Source: Gillisella vitis (GTDB lineage: Bacteria; Pseudomonadota; Alphaproteobacteria; Rhizobiales; Rhizobiaceae). From it: 64,000 nt of DNA. The position numbers and the translations under genes were made by a program. Below the pieces are notes generated by a model that saw nothing but the letters and a program-made list of their open reading frames with translations, had not been told where the DNA came from and searched no databases. Shown one piece after another: positions 55,510-64,000 of this stretch (within the stretch, counting starts at the first letter, position 1; each line of letters begins with the position of its first letter). The stretch is from positions 248,001 to 312,000 of the forward strand of contig NZ_CP056048.1 of the NCBI RefSeq assembly GCF_021559775.1, read 5' to 3'.

Positions 55510-56478
55510 ATGAAGCGGAGCCTGCCTATGCTCTCTTATCTTTTCAACCGGCTGATGCAGAGCCTTGTTCTGCTGCTGCTCGTTTCGATCATCGGATTTG
55601 CCATCCTCAATCTCGCGCCCGGCGGCCCGCTGTCGCAATATGCGCTGACGCCGGGCATGACGCGCGAGGCAATGGACCGGATCGCCCATCAGATGGGTCT
55701 CGACCGGCCCCTGCCCATCCAGTATCTCGATTGGGTTTGGCGCCTGCTGCAAGGCGACTGGGGGAAATCCTACCGCGATCAGCAGCCGGTGCTGTCGATC
55801 ATATCAAGTCATTTCTTCGCCACCCTGCTTTTGATGGGAACATCGACCGTCATTGCCGTCATTCTCGGGGTGTGGATTGGTATCAAGGGCGCCACCCGTC
55901 GCTATTCCCTTTTCGACTATGCGGCAACTGTCGGCGCCATGGTGGCACTTTCCATTCCGACGTTCTGGTTTGGTCTCGTGGCAATCTATGTGTTCGCGTT
56001 GAAGCTGAAATGGTTGCCAGCCGGTAATATGTATACGATCGGCAATGGCTCCCTGTCCGATTATGCCATCCATCTGGTCATGCCGAGCCTTGTGCTGGCG
56101 CTGGTCGATATCGCCGTGTGGAGCCGCTATATGCGGTCTGCCACACTGGAGGTGATCAACCAGGATTTCGTGCGGACCGCCAAGGCCAAGGGCGTCTCCC
56201 CCCGCCGCGTGCTGATGAAACATGTCGTCGGCAATGCGTTGCTGCCGACGATCACGCTGGCCGGCATGCAGCTTCCCATCGTGCTGGGCGGGGCGCTCGT
56301 CACCGAGACGGTGTTTACCTGGCCGGGTATGGGACGGCTGTTTCTCGACAGCCTCGGCTATCATGACTATCCGGTCGTGATGGGCCTGCTGATGTTTACC
56401 GCCGTCTTCGCACTGATCGGCAGCCTTGTCGCCGATCTTCTGGTCGCATTCGTCGATCCCCGCATTCGGCTCGGTTGA
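55510..56478 (+). CDS. Peptide-type ABC permease, DppB-like (second system)
   Basis: A 322-residue permease. N-terminus LFNRLMQSLVLLLLVSIIGFAILNLAPGGP, EAA loop DFVRTAKAKGVSPRRVLMKHVVGNALLPTITLAG, end LVAFVDPRIRLG. ATG at 55510; ATG 55528 is also possible. Follows the binding-protein gene after the hairpin region. Confidence 0.92.
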   Translation: MKRSLPMLSYLFNRLMQSLVLLLLVSIIGFAILNLAPGGPLSQYALTPGMTREAMDRIAHQMGLDRPLPIQYLDWVWRLLQGDWGKSYRDQQPVLSIISSHFFATLLLMGTSTVIAVILGVWIGIKGATRRYSLFDYAATVGAMVALSIPTFWFGLVAIYVFALKLKWLPAGNMYTIGNGSLSDYAIHLVMPSLVLALVDIAVWSRYMRSATLEVINQDFVRTAKAKGVSPRRVLMKHVVGNALLPTITLAGMQLPIVLGGALVTETVFTWPGMGRLFLDSLGYHDYPVVMGLLMFTAVFALIGSLVADLLVAFVDPRIRLG

Positions 56479-56510
56479 CGAAACCCTGTCGCGAACCGAA
56501 GGAGAAACCC

Positions 56511-57401
56511 ATGTCCATTGCTATTCCGTCTCCGGTCCCGCCCGCGCGGCCTTCGCGCTGGTGGCGGAGCCGCGTCGCACGCCGGTTCTTCCGTCACAAA
56601 CTCGCCCTTGTCGGCCTGGTGATGATCACGCTGTTGATCTTTGCCTGCGTAGTCGGTCCCTCTCTTTTGCCCTATGACGAGCTGTTTATCGATCTGCGCG
56701 CCCGCTTTGCGCCGCCGCTGACCGGCGCCCACATCTTCGGCACCGATCCGCTGGGGCGCGACATCGCCGCAAGGTTGTTCAATGCCGGGCGTATTTCGCT
56801 GTTGATTGGTTTCTTCGCCATGCTGATGTCCACGGCTATCGGTGCCGTCGTTGGCGTTGTCGCGGGATATCGCGGTGGATTGATTGGCACGGTGCTGATG
56901 CGCTTCGTCGATGCCTTTCTGTCCTTTCCGTCGATCTTTTTGCTGCTGGCACTTGCCGCCTTTATCAGGCCAAGCCCATTGATGATCACGGTCATCATCG
57001 CGGTGACATGCTGGATGGAAGTTGCCCGGATCGTTGAAGCGGAGGTGCGTTCGCTGCGCGAGCGCGATTTCGTTATGGCCGCCCGAATGCTGGGGCTGCG
57101 CAACAGCCATATCATGATCCACGAACTCCTGCCCAATGCGGTCGGTCCGATTATCGTTGCCGCCACGCTGACGGTGGCCCGCGCCATCCTGCTCGAGGCC
57201 TATGTCAGCTTCCTCGGCTATGGTATCCAGCCGCCCTTGCCGAGCTGGGGTAATATGCTCAACAGTGCGCAGCAATATCTGGGAAGCGCGCCTTGGCTCG
57301 CCATCGTGCCGGGTGTCGCCATCACGCTTGCCGTCACCAGCTTCAACTTCATTGGCGATGGTTTGCGTGATGCGCTCGACGCGCGCAGCGACAATCCATG
57401 A
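56511..57401 (+). CDS. Peptide-type ABC permease, DppC-like (second system)
   Basis: A 296-residue permease. Motifs TGAHIFGTDPLGRDIAARLFNAGRISLLIGF, EAA loop DFVMAARMLGLRNSHIMIHELLPNAVGP and end NFIGDGLRDALDAR. ATG at 56511 has GGAG six bases upstream, so it is chosen over the overlapping TTG at 56475. Last gene of the second peptide-type system; a strong terminator-like hairpin follows. Confidence 0.91.
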   Translation: MSIAIPSPVPPARPSRWWRSRVARRFFRHKLALVGLVMITLLIFACVVGPSLLPYDELFIDLRARFAPPLTGAHIFGTDPLGRDIAARLFNAGRISLLIGFFAMLMSTAIGAVVGVVAGYRGGLIGTVLMRFVDAFLSFPSIFLLLALAAFIRPSPLMITVIIAVTCWMEVARIVEAEVRSLRERDFVMAARMLGLRNSHIMIHELLPNAVGPIIVAATLTVARAILLEAYVSFLGYGIQPPLPSWGNMLNSAQQYLGSAPWLAIVPGVAITLAVTSFNFIGDGLRDALDARSDNP

Positions 57402-57469
57402 GCCAGCTTTCTCCTGTTGATGCTCCTGGAAGAACTCACCCGCACCCATTGAAATAGCCAGAGTTTGTC

Positions 57470-57518
57470 AGGGAAAAGTGGAATCCGGTTTTCCCGCAAA
57501 GACAAACTAAAACAAGAA
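57470..57518 (+). repeat. Composite intergenic repeat, full copy
   Basis: GGGAAAAGTGGAATCCGG, then TTTTCCCGCAAAGACAAAC and TAAAACAAGAAA. Within it GGGAAAA and TTTTCCC form a small stem. It is followed directly by the hairpin at 57524-57560. Related copies are at 12913-13002 (reverse), 52071-52108 and 63904-63949. Confidence 0.8.
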
Positions 57519-57523
57519 AAGCG

Positions 57524-57572
57524 AGAGTCTGTCAGGTTCAATCCGAACCTGACAGACTCTAGATTCTTTTTT
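57524..57572 (+). terminator. Strong intrinsic terminator
   Basis: Perfect 16-base arms AGAGTCTGTCAGGTTC (57524-57539) and GAACCTGACAGACTCT (57545-57560), loop AATCC, followed by AGATTC and six T (57567-57572). It ends the second peptide-transporter operon and separates it from the ROK gene. Confidence 0.85.
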
Positions 57573-57634
57573 GAAAACCATTTGACTAAATAAAAAACCG
57601 GTGTCACTCTTCTGTCATCCAGGGGGCTTTCGAC

Positions 57635-58762
57635 ATGGCTTTGCGTGGCACCAATCAAGAATCAGGAAGGCCGTATAATCGGCGGATTGTTTTGGAATCG
57701 ATCCGGCTGCATGGGCCGACAACACGCGGCGATATCGCCGAACGGGTGGGCCTGACGGTCCAGACTGTCTCCACCATTGTGCGCGAACTTGAGGATCAGG
57801 GGCTTCTCCTTTCTGTACGGGAAAAACCAAAGGGGCGCGGGATTCCGCCGTCGGCACTGACCATCAACCCGGAAGGCGGGCATGCTGTCGGCATTCACCT
57901 CACGCCGCTCGGCATTGAAGCAGCGCTCGTCAATCTTCGTGGCGAAGTGGTCGAAAGCCGCCAGCGCTCGGCGCCGAATGCCATGCCGGACGAGGCTTTT
58001 GCCTTGATTGGCGACATGGTCGCAGACCTGAAGGCAAGCCCGCGCCGGGGGCGGTTGCTGGGTGCCGGTCTGGCCCTGCCTGGCCCGTTCGATGTGGACT
58101 CCATGAGCTTCGTTGGGCCGACCACCATGGCGGGCTGGAAGAATGTCGATATCCGTCAGCGGCTTGCCGATGCGACGGGTCTGCCAGCCTTCATGGAAAA
58201 CGACATGGCAGCGGCGGCTTTGGGCGAGCAGTTGTATGGTCTCGGACAACAGTTTTCGGATTATTTCTATCTGTTTTTCAGCGTTGGTCTCGGGGGTGCC
58301 ATGATGCATGACGGCGTCGTGATGCGGGGAGCCTGGGGCAATGCCGGTGAAATCGGCCATATCGCCGCCGTTCCCGATGGTGAGGTGTGTCATTGCGGAA
58401 ACTGCGGCTGCCTGGAGCGCTATCTGTCGCTTGATGCATTCAAGAGAAGTGGTTTGTCTGAGGAGGATTGGGTCGATGCGATAGCACCGATTTTCCGCAG
58501 CGCGATCCGCACGATCGAAAACCTGTTCGACCCGGAAACCATCGTGCTGGGCGGTCTTGCGCCGCAATCCCTGATCGAGCGGCTGGTGACGCTTAGTGAG
58601 GGTCTCACCAACTCGATTTCCGCCCGCACTAACCGCACCGTTCCACGGGTTGTGGTTGCCAGCGACTGTCAGCGCTCGGCGCTGCGGGGGGCTGCGGCCC
58701 TCGCGGTCTTCGGTGTTCTGTCGCCGCGCTTTGGTCAGATGTTTGATACGAAAGATCATTGA
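57635..58762 (+). CDS. ROK-family transcriptional repressor
   Basis: A 375-residue NagC/XylR-type regulator. N-terminal HTH (NRRIVLESIRLHGPTTRGDIAERVGLTVQTVSTIVRELEDQG), then the ROK fold with the zinc motif CHCGNCGCLE and AGEIGHI. The ATP-binding DxGGT of ROK kinases is replaced (GIHLTPLGIEAAL), so it is a repressor and not a sugar kinase. It precedes a CUT2 sugar transporter and an SDR gene and probably senses that sugar. A small hairpin (AAGATCATT with AATGATCTT, 58752-58773) overlaps the stop codon. Confidence 0.9.
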   Translation: MALRGTNQESGRPYNRRIVLESIRLHGPTTRGDIAERVGLTVQTVSTIVRELEDQGLLLSVREKPKGRGIPPSALTINPEGGHAVGIHLTPLGIEAALVNLRGEVVESRQRSAPNAMPDEAFALIGDMVADLKASPRRGRLLGAGLALPGPFDVDSMSFVGPTTMAGWKNVDIRQRLADATGLPAFMENDMAAAALGEQLYGLGQQFSDYFYLFFSVGLGGAMMHDGVVMRGAWGNAGEIGHIAAVPDGEVCHCGNCGCLERYLSLDAFKRSGLSEEDWVDAIAPIFRSAIRTIENLFDPETIVLGGLAPQSLIERLVTLSEGLTNSISARTNRTVPRVVVASDCQRSALRGAAALAVFGVLSPRFGQMFDTKDH

Positions 58763-58784
58763 AAAATGATCTTGGTATTCCGCT

Positions 58785-58859
58785 TTCGAATATCTCAAGC
58801 CTCTGATGCATTTGAGATATTCGAAATTCCTCAAGTCGAGGATGCGTGAGCATCTTCGA
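58785..58859 (-). repeat. Palindromic intergenic element, copy 2 (opposite orientation)
   Basis: Arms TTCGAATATCTCAA (58785-58798) and TTGAGATATTCGAA (58812-58825) with a 13-base loop. The flank CGAGGATGCGTGAGCATCTTCGA (58837-58859, quoted in short form only: GATGC and GCATC stem) matches copy 1 at 53493-53567 when read on the minus strand. It lies between the ROK gene and the sugar ATPase gene. Confidence 0.85.
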
Positions 58860-58895
58860 GACTTGGTATGAAGCGCCAGAGAAAGGGATTGCCGT

Positions 58896-59663
58896 ATGAC
58901 CGAAAACCTCCTCGTCCTCGACGATATCCGCATGAATTTCGGCGCAATCGAAGCCCTGAAGGGCATCAGTTTCTCAATCGGCAAGGGCGAAGTCGTGGCC
59001 CTGCTCGGGGATAATGGTGCGGGAAAATCGACGCTGGTGAAAATCATTTCGGGCGGCTTGCAGCCGACCTCGGGACGCATGCTGTTCGAAGGCGAGCCTT
59101 TTCAGGCAAAAAGGCCTGCCGAGGCCAAGGCCGCTGGTATCGAAACTGTCTATCAGGACCTGTCGCTCTGCACCAATGTCGATGTGGTCGGTAATTTCTT
59201 CATGGGCCGCGAGCTGACCCGCAAGGTGGCAGGCATTCCCTTTCTGGATGAACGCGCCATGGAAGACATTACAGCCAAGGCGCTGGCCAGCGCGGGAACC
59301 CGTATTCCCTCCATGCGCACCAAGGTCGAGCACCTGTCCGGCGGCCAGCGCCAGGCCATCGAGCTCAACCGCTTCGTGCATTGGGGTGGCAAGCTGGTCT
59401 TGCTCGATGAACCGTTTGCAGCCCTTGGCGTCGAACAGACCCGGCGCGGACTGGAGATGATCCGTCATGTCGCCAGCCAGGGCATCGGCGTCGTCATCAT
59501 CACCCATATCATGCAGCAGGCCTTTCAGGTCGCAGATCGCATTGTCGTCATCCGCCACGGTGTTGTTGCCGGTGATGTAGAGCGAAGCCAGACAAGCCCG
59601 GATGCAGTGATCGAAATGATCACAGGGCAAACCCTCGCCGGAGCCGGACCGGTGAGCCAATAA
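58896..59663 (+). CDS. Sugar ABC ATPase, single-domain CUT2 type (FrcA-like)
   Basis: A 255-residue ATPase. Walker A GDNGAGKSTLVK, YQDLSLCTNVDVVGNFFMGRE, signature LSGGQRQAIELNRFV, Walker B LVLLDEPFAALG and switch THIMQQAF. Only one module is present, whereas most CUT2 ATPases have two; FrcA of Sinorhizobium is a known short form. ATG 58896 follows AAAGGGA. Works with the binding protein and permease downstream. Confidence 0.9.
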   Translation: MTENLLVLDDIRMNFGAIEALKGISFSIGKGEVVALLGDNGAGKSTLVKIISGGLQPTSGRMLFEGEPFQAKRPAEAKAAGIETVYQDLSLCTNVDVVGNFFMGRELTRKVAGIPFLDERAMEDITAKALASAGTRIPSMRTKVEHLSGGQRQAIELNRFVHWGGKLVLLDEPFAALGVEQTRRGLEMIRHVASQGIGVVIITHIMQQAFQVADRIVVIRHGVVAGDVERSQTSPDAVIEMITGQTLAGAGPVSQ

Positions 59664-59684
59664 AAATGAAAAGGGGTCCGGTGA

Positions 59685-60740
<1,056 letters not shown>

Positions 60741-60752
60741 ACGGCCTTCATT

Positions 60753-60772
60753 CCGGGGCCTGATGGCCCCGG
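60753..60772 (+). promoter_or_regulatory. GC-rich intercistronic hairpin
   Basis: Perfect arms CCGGGGCC (60753-60760) and GGCCCCGG (60765-60772) with loop TGAT, just after the binding-protein gene. An ATG (60763) starts in the loop and is unlikely to be used. Probably an mRNA-stability element that keeps the binding protein in excess. Confidence 0.65.
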
Positions 60773-60792
60773 ATTCCCCTTCTCCAATCCGG

Positions 60793-61797
60793 ATGCGCCG
60801 CATGACGCCTCATACACGCAAAACCCTTGAATTCGTCCTCGACAATCTCGTCTGGTTCATGCTCATCCTGGTGCTGGCCATGTTCTCAGTGCTGATCCCG
60901 AACTATTTCCAGATCGGTATCTTCACCAATATCATCGAAGCATCGAGCGTATTGGGAGTGATGTCGATTGGTCTCGCCCTGGTGATCATCACCGGCCATA
61001 TGGATCTGTCCGTCGAGTCTGTCGCAGCTCTGTCGGCCATGGCGGTCGGCATTCTGTTCTGCTCGGCAGGCATCGGCCTTGGTATCAAGCTTTCGCCCGA
61101 ATGGCTGATGATTCCGGTCTCGCTGTTGGTGGCCTGCGCCATCGGTGGACTGATCGGGCTTATCAACGGCGTTCTCGTCGTCAAACTGAAGATGAGCGCT
61201 TTCATCATCACGCTCGCCTCCTTTATCTGGGTGCGCGGTATCGTGTTGGCCGTGTCCGGCGGACGCTCGGCCCAGGATCTGGCCCCTGCCATCCGCTGGT
61301 TTGCCATCGAACGCTTTATCGGCATTCCGCTGACAGCCTGGATCGCTATTGCCTGCTTCCTGATCTTCTCGGTGATGATGGCAAAGACGCCGTTCGGTCG
61401 TCATCTGGTGATGATCGGCGGCAATGAGACGGCAACCTTTCGGGCTGGCATCCGCGTCACCCGCAATCTGATTATCGCCTTCGTCATGGCCGGTGCCATT
61501 GCCGGTCTTGCTGGCTGGCTGCTGGCCGTTCGCACATCGGGTGCGACCGCCAATCTCGGTGTTGGCCTGCTGTTCAATGCTTTTGCAGCGGTGGTGATTG
61601 GCGGTGTCAGCCTCAAGGGCGGCGTCGGCGCTCTGCCGGGCGTCTATGCCGGGGTGCTGCTGCTCTCTTCCATCAATACAGCCATCAACCTGATGGGGCT
61701 GCCAGCGAATTATACCCAGGTCATTCATGGTTTCCTGGTGCTCGCAGCCGTTCTTCTCGATACGTTCAAACAAAGGCTCCGCCAGAGGCTCGCATGA
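60793..61797 (+). CDS. Sugar ABC permease, CUT2 type
   Basis: About 334 residues with eight or more helices. RbsC/FrcC motifs: SIGLALVIITGHMDLSVESVAALSAM, KMSAFIITLASFIWVRGI and LFNAFAAVVIGGVSLKGGVGALPGVYAG. ATG 60793 (or 60802) is preferred to ATG 60763, which lies inside a hairpin loop. The stop overlaps the SDR start by four bases. Confidence 0.9.
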   Translation: MRRMTPHTRKTLEFVLDNLVWFMLILVLAMFSVLIPNYFQIGIFTNIIEASSVLGVMSIGLALVIITGHMDLSVESVAALSAMAVGILFCSAGIGLGIKLSPEWLMIPVSLLVACAIGGLIGLINGVLVVKLKMSAFIITLASFIWVRGIVLAVSGGRSAQDLAPAIRWFAIERFIGIPLTAWIAIACFLIFSVMMAKTPFGRHLVMIGGNETATFRAGIRVTRNLIIAFVMAGAIAGLAGWLLAVRTSGATANLGVGLLFNAFAAVVIGGVSLKGGVGALPGVYAGVLLLSSINTAINLMGLPANYTQVIHGFLVLAAVLLDTFKQRLRQRLA

Positions 61798-62564
61798 CAG
61801 ACAGATTGAAAGACAAGGTCGCACTGGTGATCGGTGCATCTCGCGGCATCGGCAAAGCGATTGCCGTGCGGTTCAAAGAGGAGGGCGCGAAACTCGTGCT
61901 CGCCGATTTCAATGCGGAGGAAGGCAAGGCCGCAGCCGACGAACTCGGCATCGATTTTATCCGCACCGATATCGCTAGCATGCAGGATGCGGTTGCTGCC
62001 GTTGAGTTCACTGTTGAACGCCATGGTCGGATCGATATCATCGTACAGAATGCTGGCATCTATCCCTGGCAATTGATCGAGCATACCAGTCCGGATGATT
62101 GGGATCAGGTGATGGCGGTCAATCTGCGGGGCTGTTTCAATGCCGCGCGGGCGGCACTTGCGCCGATGAAGACGCAAGGATCGGGGCGCATTCTCTTTAC
62201 GTCATCGATCACCGGTCCACATGTCACCAGTCCGGGCCATGGCCATTATGCGGCAAGCAAGGCTGGTATCAACGGGTTCATTCGCTCAGCCGCACTGGAA
62301 TTTTCGTCCTATGGCATCAATGTCAATGGGGTCGAGCCGGGCAACATCATGACGGAGGCCATACAGTTGCATCGAAGCGCCGCCTTCATCAAGAATATGG
62401 AGGACGCGATCCCGCTCGCGCGTCTTGGGTCCCCTCGGGATGTGGCCAATGCCTTCCTGTTCCTCGCCTCTGATGATGCGAGCTACGTGACCGGCACAAC
62501 CATCGTTGTCGATGGGGGACAACTTCTGCCTGAGGGTGCCGACTTCAGGATCTTGCCATCCTGA
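61794..62564 (+). CDS. Short-chain dehydrogenase/reductase
   Basis: A 256-residue SDR. NAD motif GASRGIG, acidic residue after the second strand (LVLADFN) favouring NAD over NADP, NAG (VQNAGIY), catalytic Ser (TSSITG) and YxxxK (HYAASKAG); ending DDASYVTGTTIVVDGGQL. Overlaps the sugar permease, so it probably oxidises the imported sugar or sugar acid to a lactone or keto-form. Confidence 0.9.
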   Translation: MTDRLKDKVALVIGASRGIGKAIAVRFKEEGAKLVLADFNAEEGKAAADELGIDFIRTDIASMQDAVAAVEFTVERHGRIDIIVQNAGIYPWQLIEHTSPDDWDQVMAVNLRGCFNAARAALAPMKTQGSGRILFTSSITGPHVTSPGHGHYAASKAGINGFIRSAALEFSSYGINVNGVEPGNIMTEAIQLHRSAAFIKNMEDAIPLARLGSPRDVANAFLFLASDDASYVTGTTIVVDGGQLLPEGADFRILPS

Positions 62565-62660
62565 TCGTATTTCCGGCTGCGCTGATGCCTACTATTCAAG
62601 GCGTGAGGATGCGTTGATAGCTCCGAGCTTTGCTTTTCGCCCATTCTGACAGGATGGGCG

Positions 62661-63158
62661 TCACAGAACCTGGATCAATTTGGCAAGAAGCCGGTCCAAG
62701 CGGGTGCGTTCAGGCGCGGAAAGGCTGCGAATGCCGTCCAGAAAATGCGAGGACCTGGCCACCTGAACCCGCGTCTCTCGCAACAGCTTTTCACCGCTTT
62801 CGGTCATTTGTACATAGACCGTGCGTTTATCTGACAGAGACGGGACGCGCTCGACGAACCCTTTGTCTTCCAATCTGGTGATACGGCCTGTTATAGCCCC
62901 AGTCGTGACCATGCAAAGCTCGGCAAGATCGCTTGGCCGCAAACGGTAGGGTGGGGATTGATGCCGAAGATGGGTGAGAACATCGACTTCGCCGATGCCG
63001 ATATCGAATGCCACCAGCACCTCCTCCAGGGAGGCCTGGTCCAGGAGGTAAAGATGCCGAAGCCTCATGGCAATCGCGATGGGACTGCTGTCTTCCCCCG
63101 GGAAATCCTCTTCCCACTGACTAATAAGGTCCGAAAATAATCCTTCGGCTTGTGGCAT
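62661..63158 (-). CDS. MarR-family transcriptional regulator
   Basis: A 165-residue winged HTH protein: RPSDLAELCMVTTGAITGRITRLEDKGFVERVPSLSDKRTVYVQMTESGEKLL, with the DKR wing motif. ATG 63158. Divergent from the flavin reductase gene (177 bases apart) with two palindromes between, so autoregulation and control of the reductase are likely. Convergent with the SDR gene; the 96-base gap has a CGCCCAT/ATGGGCG stem (62638-62660) without a T-run. Confidence 0.88.
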   Translation of the reverse strand: MPQAEGLFSDLISQWEEDFPGEDSSPIAIAMRLRHLYLLDQASLEEVLVAFDIGIGEVDVLTHLRHQSPPYRLRPSDLAELCMVTTGAITGRITRLEDKGFVERVPSLSDKRTVYVQMTESGEKLLRETRVQVARSSHFLDGIRSLSAPERTRLDRLLAKLIQVL

Positions 63159-63188
63159 TGCGCTTCACTTTTATCTCATGGCTAAAAC

Positions 63189-63205
63189 ACGTCATTTTGT
63201 GACGT
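63189..63205. promoter_or_regulatory. Palindrome near the MarR gene start
   Basis: ACGTCA (63189-63194) and TGACGT (63200-63205) around TTTTG, about 30 bases upstream of the MarR ATG. Possible binding site for a second regulator or for autoregulation. Confidence 0.45.
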
Positions 63206-63278
63206 CCTAAACTTCTTAATGTTTTCGGGCGCTTCACGCAATGCGCCATAAGAACGCGACCCCTCCAAACATTTTCAA

Positions 63279-63307
63279 TTGACGAAAGTTATCTTAGTGC
63301 TAAGATA
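63279..63307 (+). promoter_or_regulatory. Promoter with overlapping MarR-type operator for the flavin reductase gene
   Basis: TTGACG (63279-63284), then 16 bases, then TAAGAT (63301-63306). Between and over them is the perfect palindrome TATCTTAGTGCTAAGATA (63290-63307), the size and AT-rich form typical of MarR sites. Binding there would cover the -10 region and block RNA polymerase. Confidence 0.75.
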
Positions 63308-63335
63308 CTTCTAAGGAATATGGAGGAGATATTCG

Positions 63336-63881
63336 ATGGTTTCGAGTTCGGCGAAGCTGCATGATCCGGAGGAGGGATCAGCAGCAAATTTTCCTGATAT
63401 TGATAATTTGAAGATCGCGTTTGGCCAGCTTCCATCTGGCGTTGTCATCGTGACGAGCCAGGGTTGTGGCGGTGAGATGGTTGGTGCAACTGTGAGCAGT
63501 TTCACCTCTTTGTCATTCACACCCCCTCTCGTCATGCTTGGTTTGGCGCAAAGTTCCACAACGCTTTCTGCCATCCTCGACCATGGGCATTTCGCGGTCC
63601 ATGTCGTTGCTGAGCCGCAGCAGGATATTGCTATGCGCTTTGCGTCCAGCCGTGCAGACAAGTTCAGCGATATCGATTTTAAATTGTCGCCATGTGGCGT
63701 GCCAATTCTGAGTGAATTCGACACGTGTTTTCACTGTGCCCTTGAGCGGGCCCAGTCGGCAGGGGACCATCAATTGCTGATCGGCCGTATTGTCGATGTA
63801 TCGACAGTTGAGCGGGACACAACACCCGTCGCATGGTTTAATCGGCGTTTTCACATCTGCGAACCGCGGCCAGCCGCCTAG
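63336..63881 (+). CDS. Flavin reductase family protein
   Basis: A 181-residue FMN-binding split-barrel protein. Motifs: FGQLPSGVVIVTSQG, VGATVSSFTSLSFTPPLVMLGLAQSS and the late HQLLIGRIVDVS...TPVAWFNRRF. Such proteins supply reduced flavin to a two-component monooxygenase. ATG 63336 has GGAGGAG upstream. The partner oxygenase is not in the window and may lie further downstream. After its stop (63879-63881) there is a 13-base direct repeat (GCCTAGATTTG twice, 63876-63899). Confidence 0.88.
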   Translation: MVSSSAKLHDPEEGSAANFPDIDNLKIAFGQLPSGVVIVTSQGCGGEMVGATVSSFTSLSFTPPLVMLGLAQSSTTLSAILDHGHFAVHVVAEPQQDIAMRFASSRADKFSDIDFKLSPCGVPILSEFDTCFHCALERAQSAGDHQLLIGRIVDVSTVERDTTPVAWFNRRFHICEPRPAA

Positions 63882-63903
63882 ATTTGTCGCCTAGATTTGC
63901 ATT

Positions 63904-63949
63904 GGGAAAAGTGCAGCTCAGTTTTCCTGAAAAGACAAACGAAAACAAC
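63904..63949 (+). repeat. Composite intergenic repeat, third plus-strand copy
   Basis: GGGAAAAGTGCAGCTCAG, then TTTTCCTGAAAAGACAAAC and GAAAACAACAG. It matches the 57470 copy, but the following hairpin part is degenerate. The last 50 bases of the window hold nothing else recognisable. Confidence 0.75.
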
Positions 63950-64000
63950 AGACTTTAGTGCATCGATCCGAACCCGGCTGTCGCCGCGCTTGGAGACATT

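Noticed and set aside
60763..60792. ATG at 60763 as start of the sugar permease
   Set aside because: It lies in the loop of a perfect GC hairpin; later ATGs still include the whole membrane part.
62638..62660. CGCCCAT/ATGGGCG stem as terminator between SDR and MarR genes
   Set aside because: Short stem with a nine-base loop and no T-run on either strand; kept only as a note.

Overview
The window looks like a piece of a Rhizobiaceae genome, probably Agrobacterium/Allorhizobium/Rhizobium-like. This is inferred from the dense set of ABC uptake systems, a fused-AB Pha/Mnh-type cation antiporter operon, Frc/Ugp/Pot/Dpp-like transporters and GC-rich coding with AT-richer gaps. No rRNA, tRNA, transposase, integrase, CRISPR array or replication origin was recognised.

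Layout. (1) 1-5062: 3' part of a Ugp-like ABC operon (two permeases, ATPase) followed by a glycerophosphodiester phosphodiesterase and a calcineurin-type phosphoesterase. (2) 5121-6680, minus strand: a three-gene tail-collar cassette (collar protein, small conserved-type protein, GNAT acetyltransferase) with no other phage genes. (3) 7077-12716: a 1879-residue autotransporter built of FN3 and bacterial Ig-like repeats with an internal 810-bp tandem duplication. (4) 13135-16294: a LodA/LodB-like pair, i.e. a predicted cysteine tryptophylquinone amino-acid oxidase and its flavoprotein maturase. (5) 16313-22244 (or 22322), minus strand: six-gene Mnh/Pha monovalent cation/proton antiporter operon, then a small XRE regulator. 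(6) 22910-30116: BMP-type nucleoside-like ABC transporter with an embedded amidase and a terminal cytosine-deaminase-like enzyme. (7) 30110-40012, minus strand: LysR regulator, Pot-like ABC transporter and four enzymes (flavin monooxygenase-like, creatininase family, questin-oxidase-like, TRZ/ATZ amidohydrolase). This is a coherent import-and-degrade operon for an unidentified nitrogen compound and the best candidate here for an undescribed pathway. (8) 40173-49489: MalT-like LuxR regulator divergent from an amidase and a complete Dpp-like peptide transporter. (9) 49576-57401: a second peptide-type transporter, with a fused double ATPase, MarR regulator, FAD oxidoreductase, binding protein and two permeases. 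(10) 57635-62564: ROK regulator, CUT2 sugar-type transporter and an SDR dehydrogenase. (11) 62661-63881: MarR regulator divergent from a flavin reductase, with two palindromes between them.

The theme is scavenging: at least six ABC importers, most coupled to hydrolases or oxidoreductases that would process the imported compound and each next to its own regulator. Intergenic spaces carry two families of short repeats. One is a composite element (four copies, one ending in a strong terminator-like hairpin). The other is a palindromic ~75-bp element present twice in opposite orientation around 53.5 and 58.8 kb.
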